Shown here: in pieces, positions 43,267 to 46,041 of the stretch | How positions within the stretch are numbered: the first letter of the stretch is position 1 | How the letters are laid out: every line of letters begins with the position of its first letter | Virus record (IMG/VR): IMGVR_UViG_3300034198_004226 | Span: 1-46,041 of that record | DNA: 46,041 nucleotides | From: a virus | Strand: one strand, 5' to 3' | Position numbers and translations under genes: made by a program | The notes under the pieces: model-generated | The model's database searches: none | What the model was told of the DNA's origin: nothing | The model's input: the letters and a program-made list of their open reading frames with translations, nothing else

Positions 43267-43452
43267 CTATTTATTTAGATCACTATTATTTTTGTGTACT
43301 TCTTTATCCATTTGTTTGTAAAGTGTATGCATTGAATAACACTTTTTACTACAATACAAATCTTTTGTTAACCCTGTAGCTATAATTTTACTACAACAGT
43401 TGCATAGTGTTGCGCCATTGCCGTTGTTAAACTTGTGAATAGGTTTTATCAT
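43267..43452 (-). CDS. Small zinc-ribbon-like protein
   Basis: 61 residues with C17NCC20 and, after 13 residues, YCSKKC (C34, C38): a short zinc-ribbon or treble-clef arrangement. Helical tail after that, KQMDKEVHKNNSD. Such small zinc proteins in phages may bind nucleic acid or host factors. It overlaps the gene before it by 26 bases in another frame. The stop lies two bases before element P2, so the latter is fully intergenic. Confidence 0.45.
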   Translation of the reverse strand: MIKPIHKFNNGNGATLCNCCSKIIATGLTKDLYCSKKCYSMHTLYKQMDKEVHKNNSDLNK

Positions 43453-43609
43453 CTATATATTCTTTTAATCCATTTATTATAGTATCTGGATGAAAACCAA
43501 CACAAACAAGTAGATTTGTAAATACATCAATATACTCATCTACAGCACTGTCTTCATAATTTAATTCTGTACTGTATTTTTTACCGTAACTTTCAATTTC
43601 TATTTTCAT
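43427..43609 (-). CDS. Small conserved hypothetical protein
   Basis: 60 residues from the ATG at 43609, which has the A/T leader AATAATAAAATG; an in-frame ATG at 43633 would overlap the gene before. Sequence MKIEIESYGKKYSTEL opens with a beta-hairpin, then a helix with VDEYIDVFTNLLVCVGF. The pattern strand-strand-helix is typical for short phage proteins seen near replication genes; no function is known to me. Confidence 0.5.
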   Translation of the reverse strand: MKIEIESYGKKYSTELNYEDSAVDEYIDVFTNLLVCVGFHPDTIINGLKEYIDDKTYSQV

Positions 43610-43613
43610 TTTA

Positions 43614-43820
43614 TTATTTTTTAAATTGTTCAAACCATTCCTCTAAATTCGTAAAGTTTTCTGATATTAAATTTTCAGGAACACTCATTTTACGTGACAT
43701 ATCATAGTAAAAATTAAAAGCTAATTCCTTAACTTCTTTCTCACTATAACTTTTTTCTTGCTCAGGTATACAATCACAAGTTGTAGTATGACCACAATAA
43801 CATTTTATTAAATCTTCCAT
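43614..43820 (-). CDS. Small Cys-containing protein
   Basis: 68 residues from the ATG at 43820, chosen because it shares its first base with the stop of the 30-residue membrane peptide (TAATG). The N-terminus has CYCGHTTTCDC, a possible zinc site; the rest is helical and ends EEWFEQFKK, an ending seen in other short phage proteins. A longer reading from 43859 is possible but overlaps the upstream gene. Confidence 0.45.
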   Translation of the reverse strand: MEDLIKCYCGHTTTCDCIPEQEKSYSEKEVKELAFNFYYDMSRKMSVPENLISENFTNLEEWFEQFKK

Positions 43821-43912
43821 TATTCTGTTCCTTTTTTTATTAAATAATACCATAGCCAAATTGCTTTTGACCTTAAAAACTCGTATACTGCTATAATTAA
43901 TATGTATTTCAT
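43820..43912 (-). CDS. 30-residue membrane peptide
   Basis: Starts MKYILIIAVYEFLRSKAIWL and ends YLIKKGTE. Hydrophobic with a few charges, likely membrane-bound. It is tied into the operon by ATGA overlap with the phosphoesterase stop and TAATG overlap with the next gene, which speaks for real translation in spite of the small size. Function unknown. Confidence 0.4.
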   Translation of the reverse strand: MKYILIIAVYEFLRSKAIWLWYYLIKKGTE

Positions 43913-44586
43913 ATTACTAATATATTACCATTACTTGTTAATTTTCCAAATTTTCTATCAGTTACTACTGATCCGTTACTAAAAAACGTGTTGTGTGTAC
44001 TTAACTTTTGTATTCCAGCATTAACAATATTATTACAGTTGTGAATGTGACCAAATAAATGGTATACAGGTTGAATATCTAATACTCTATTGAGTAAAGA
44101 TTTATCACCACAACATTCCATTAAACCATCACGATTTTCAGATTTATCTAAAATACCTTTAGGTGGACCGTGAGTAACAACAATGTTAGTGTCACTGTGT
44201 ATAGCATTGCACCAGAAGCGGTCAAGTTTATTTCGGTCTTTCATAAATGACCAGTTACCAAACGTAGGTGTATAAGGAGAACCAAATATTTTAATACCTT
44301 CAATGGTAACATAATCATTTTCTAGGTATATAATATTGTAGTCTTCAAAATCTTTTTTAGTTACTAATCCTTTTTCAATGCTAGTATCGTGGTTACCAGC
44401 CACATATATTTTATGTTTAATAGGTAATGACTTGTACCAGTGAATAAACTCTCTAACCTCAGGTTCGTTATTGTATGGATCACGAGGATTACTACAATCA
44501 CCAGAGTGTATTACCATATCAATATCATTAGGAACTTTTAATAAATCATGATACGTGTGAGTATCCGATATATGCCATATTTTCAT
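43909..44586 (-). CDS. Calcineurin-like metallophosphoesterase
   Basis: 225 residues from the ATG at 44586, one base behind the preceding stop; a longer frame to 44640 overlaps that gene. All five motif blocks are seen: DTH (D8, H10), GD (D30), GNHD (65-67), THGPPKG (H139) and GHIH (H180, H182), so it should bind two metals. Related phage enzymes cleave phosphomonoesters, phosphodiesters or cyclic nucleotides; YfcE-like and anti-CBASS/Pycsar-type roles are possible but cannot be told apart here. It lies in the group of small early-type genes behind promoter P3. Confidence 0.8.
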   Translation of the reverse strand: MKIWHISDTHTYHDLLKVPNDIDMVIHSGDCSNPRDPYNNEPEVREFIHWYKSLPIKHKIYVAGNHDTSIEKGLVTKKDFEDYNIIYLENDYVTIEGIKIFGSPYTPTFGNWSFMKDRNKLDRFWCNAIHSDTNIVVTHGPPKGILDKSENRDGLMECCGDKSLLNRVLDIQPVYHLFGHIHNCNNIVNAGIQKLSTHNTFFSNGSVVTDRKFGKLTSNGNILVI

Positions 44587-44587
44587 C

Positions 44588-44797
44588 TTATTTCTTTTTA
44601 AATGTTTTATTGTAATATTCTTCTGAATTTTTATATCCATATAAACCTTGATTCACTCCTGCTGTATTAGCATTCATAATCTGGTGCTTTTCCATTTCTT
44701 TTGCTTGTTGGAATAAACCTTCAAATTGCATCTTTTGTTCAAAAGAAAAATGAATACTTAAGGATTCTTGCAACCATTCTACAGCTGTTTGTTTCAT
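44588..44797 (-). CDS. Small conserved phage protein
   Basis: 69 residues. KQTAVEWLQE at the N-terminus, EQKMQFEGLFQQAKEMEK in the middle and SEEYYNKTFK at the end are stretches I know from a very common Bacteroidota phage protein of about 70-80 residues without proven function. Helical, no Cys. ATGA overlap with the gene before and one base to the phosphoesterase start. Confidence 0.6.
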   Translation of the reverse strand: MKQTAVEWLQESLSIHFSFEQKMQFEGLFQQAKEMEKHQIMNANTAGVNQGLYGYKNSEEYYNKTFKKK

Positions 44798-44994
44798 AAT
44801 TTATTGTCTTTTTCTATTAGTTCTAATATATAACTCCATACTTTTAACTCTTTTGAATGCGCTTTGTTTAATTCTATTGCACGTTCTTTATCAATACTCC
44901 AGTATATAGCTTCCGGATCTAATAATGATGTGCGCACTAATCCTAAATATATAGAATATATTTTATCACTTGCTGCTTCTTTAATTTCTTGCAT
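44794..44994 (-). CDS. Small helical hypothetical protein
   Basis: 66 residues, three helices by eye (IKEAASDKIYSIYLGLV, KERAIELNKAHSKELK, YILELIEKDNKL). No motif or family recognised. It overlaps the previous gene by 14 bases and the next by an ATGA, so it is part of the coupled operon. Confidence 0.45.
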   Translation of the reverse strand: MQEIKEAASDKIYSIYLGLVRTSLLDPEAIYWSIDKERAIELNKAHSKELKVWSYILELIEKDNKL

Positions 44995-45466
44995 AATCAG
45001 GTCTTTTTATTATTTCTTCGTTGCTATTACGTATTTTAGATTTTTCAGCTTCATAATAATTCCAGTAAGCAGTCACACTATCACCGGGAACTTTGTATTC
45101 GTCAGGCATGCATTGAGGCATTGGCGTTGCCCCGATGTTTAACATACCACCCGGTATATTGCTTAATACGTCTTCACACTTTGTTATAGTTAAATGCTTT
45201 TTGCCATAACGTTTAGTATATTCTTCGCCAAGTGCTAGCATGTGGAAGTATAGCCACGCATAATTATCTGCAGACTCACGTGCCCATATTGCAGACGGAT
45301 GATTTTTATGTGTTGGTTTGTAAGGTACATTTGCATCTTCGCCATCTAATACGTGATGTGCGGTACATAATAATTGTGCTGATTCAAGGATCATTTTTAC
45401 TACATGCTTGTTATACATGTACTTAGCCGCTTTGTCTGGATCTTTATCCAAATAGAATATGTTCAT
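44981..45466 (-). CDS. Conserved phage protein with KHVVKMILESAQLL / KNHPSAIWAR motifs
   Basis: 161 residues. MNIFYLDKDPDKAAKYMYNK at the start, KHVVKMILESAQLLCTAHH (20-38), THKNHPSAIWARES (52-65) and MPDEYKV (120-126) are invariant parts of a widespread phage family. It is usually called hypothetical; I recall remote likeness to the pyrimidine-dimer glycosylase (Pyr_excise) domain, which I cannot confirm here. Several conserved His (21, 37, 38, 53, 56) could form an active or metal site. It starts two bases after the gene before it. Confidence 0.6.
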   Translation of the reverse strand: MNIFYLDKDPDKAAKYMYNKHVVKMILESAQLLCTAHHVLDGEDANVPYKPTHKNHPSAIWARESADNYAWLYFHMLALGEEYTKRYGKKHLTITKCEDVLSNIPGGMLNIGATPMPQCMPDEYKVPGDSVTAYWNYYEAEKSKIRNSNEEIIKRPDYARN

Positions 45467-45468
45467 AG

Positions 45469-45870
45469 TTATTGTTTTAATAGTTCAGAAAATGTTTTAC
45501 CTGTTTTGATTGCTTCTTTAAAGCTATTAGATCTACCCCATATTTCAGCTTTGCCGGTATGTCCGCATTTGCCTGCTACAGTATATTGTACATCGCCATT
45601 TTCAATATCGCATATTCTAAAGTCATCGTATAATGGACCAACCATAGGACAATTATTTTTAAAGAATACATAATGTGTATTAGGATCGATTTGAGGATTA
45701 GCTTTTAAAAACTTTTTTGTTTGGTTAAACAGTTTAGTTGCTTTTGATTTTAATACTCTGTCTTTGCAAAACCAATCGTAAAAATTGTAGCACCATGATT
45801 CTTTGCCATTGCTATCTAAAAATATACCGTTTTCAAATGCTTCTAATTGTTCTGTTAGTGTAGTTTTCAT
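45469..45870 (-). CDS. Conserved phage hypothetical protein
   Basis: 133 residues. WCYNFYDWFCKDRVLKSKA (about 26-44), HYVFFKNNCPMVGPLYDDFR (66-85, given as FFKNNCPMVGPLYDDFR) and GKCGHTGKAEIWG are stretches I know from many phages infecting varied hosts, without function. Aromatic-rich with four Cys. It is the first gene behind promoter element P3 (23 bases away) and leads the early-type operon of small genes. Confidence 0.6.
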   Translation of the reverse strand: MKTTLTEQLEAFENGIFLDSNGKESWCYNFYDWFCKDRVLKSKATKLFNQTKKFLKANPQIDPNTHYVFFKNNCPMVGPLYDDFRICDIENGDVQYTVAGKCGHTGKAEIWGRSNSFKEAIKTGKTFSELLKQ

Positions 45871-45893
45871 AAGTTGTTTGTTAGTTACATTTA

Positions 45894-45927
45894 TATTATC
45901 AAAGTTGATTCGTATCCGGACTGTAAG
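45894..45927 (-). promoter_or_regulatory. Phage promoter element P3 (before the right-end operon)
   Basis: On the minus strand CTTACA (45927-45922), eight bases, ACGAAT (45913-45908), six bases, TGATAATA (45901-45894), then TAAATGTAAC. It lies between the tRNA and the first gene of the operon and ends 23 bases before that start. Confidence 0.65.
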
Positions 45928-45946
45928 ACCGTGTATAGCAAATTCG

Positions 45947-46017
45947 TTGTCTTATCAGGATTCGAACCTAAAATGTGTCAGTCAAAGTGACAAGTGTTAC
46001 CGTTACACTATAAGACA
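45947..46017 (-). tRNA. tRNA-Gln (anticodon TTG)
   Basis: A full cloverleaf of 71 bases can be drawn on the minus strand: acceptor TGTCTTA/TAAGACA, D-arm GTGT-AACGGTA-ACAC, anticodon arm TGTCA-CTTTGAC-TGACA with TTG at 34-36, four-base variable loop CATT, and T-arm TTAGG-TTCGAAT-CCTGA. The discriminator base is A and CCA is not encoded. It reads CAA, a codon used heavily in the virion proteins. It may be the last of a tRNA group that continues beyond the right end. Confidence 0.9.
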
Positions 46018-46041
46018 GGTTTTTATTAGCACCCTCTTTCT

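Noticed and set aside
45905-45945. Second tRNA-like stretch next to the tRNA-Gln.
   Set aside because: No acceptor, D-arm or T-arm pairing could be drawn; the bases are explained by promoter element P3.
1-46041. CRISPR array, insertion sequence, integrase, reverse transcriptase or diversity-generating repeat.
   Set aside because: No regular spaced repeats, transposase or integrase motifs, or reverse-transcriptase motif were seen on either strand.

Overview
The window is part of the genome of a lytic-type, short-tailed (podovirus-like) phage that most likely infects a member of the Bacteroidota. The reasons are: strongly AT-rich DNA; start codons preceded by A/T-rich leaders instead of Shine-Dalgarno sequences; a terminase, portal, major capsid and nozzle set that I recognise from crAss-like phages and allied podoviruses of marine and freshwater flavobacteria; and no tape-measure, sheath or integrase gene. 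Both ends cut into more genome: the first gene has no start, and no DNA polymerase, helicase loader or lysis gene is recognisable here, so the window is not the whole phage.

The layout is two convergent arms. Positions 1-30265 run rightward and hold the virion genes: receptor-binding/lectin-like appendage (partial), small conserved proteins, a tandem GroES-like protein, a possible small terminase subunit, large terminase, portal, scaffold-like protein, major capsid protein, a capsid-associated protein, two head-tail ring proteins, a very large nozzle protein, a tail appendage, a second nozzle/muzzle-type propeller protein, a cupin, two internal (ejection) proteins and a 3085-residue giant internal protein. 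Hairpins follow the small appendage gene, the major capsid gene and the next gene. A hairpin at about 30290-30325 closes the arm and works in both directions.

Positions 30386-46041 run leftward and hold metabolism, replication, recombination and regulation: class I ribonucleotide reductase (nrdA/nrdB with small genes between and behind), endonuclease I-like resolvase, two NTP-pyrophosphatase-type proteins, a thymidylate synthase homologue with the Asn-to-Asp change that marks dCMP-using enzymes, a T7 gp4-type primase-helicase, an SSB-like protein, a RecE/Cas4-type exonuclease with an ERF annealing protein, a sigma-70 family factor, a KTSC protein, an HTH protein, a calcineurin-like phosphoesterase, many very small coupled genes and a tRNA-Gln(TTG). 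Eight genes of 30-59 codons were found by hand.

The most interesting points are these. (1) The giant virion protein looks like a polyprotein. A short FSK(T/A) motif recurs four times at domain boundaries and separates a zincin-like part (HEIGH), a part with a sigma-70 region-2-like stretch, a part with a HAD phosphatase fold interrupted by an ADP-ribosyltransferase-like domain, and a large C-terminal core. (2) Three identically spaced 34-nt elements (on the minus strand CTTACA-N8-ACGAAT-N6-TGATAATA) lie 23-42 nt before leftward genes and probably are phage promoters, perhaps read by the encoded sigma factor. (3) The thymidylate synthase homologue has Asp179 and may be a dCMP methylase or hydroxymethylase, implying modified cytosine. 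All functions are read from the sequence and from memory of the families; no search was run.
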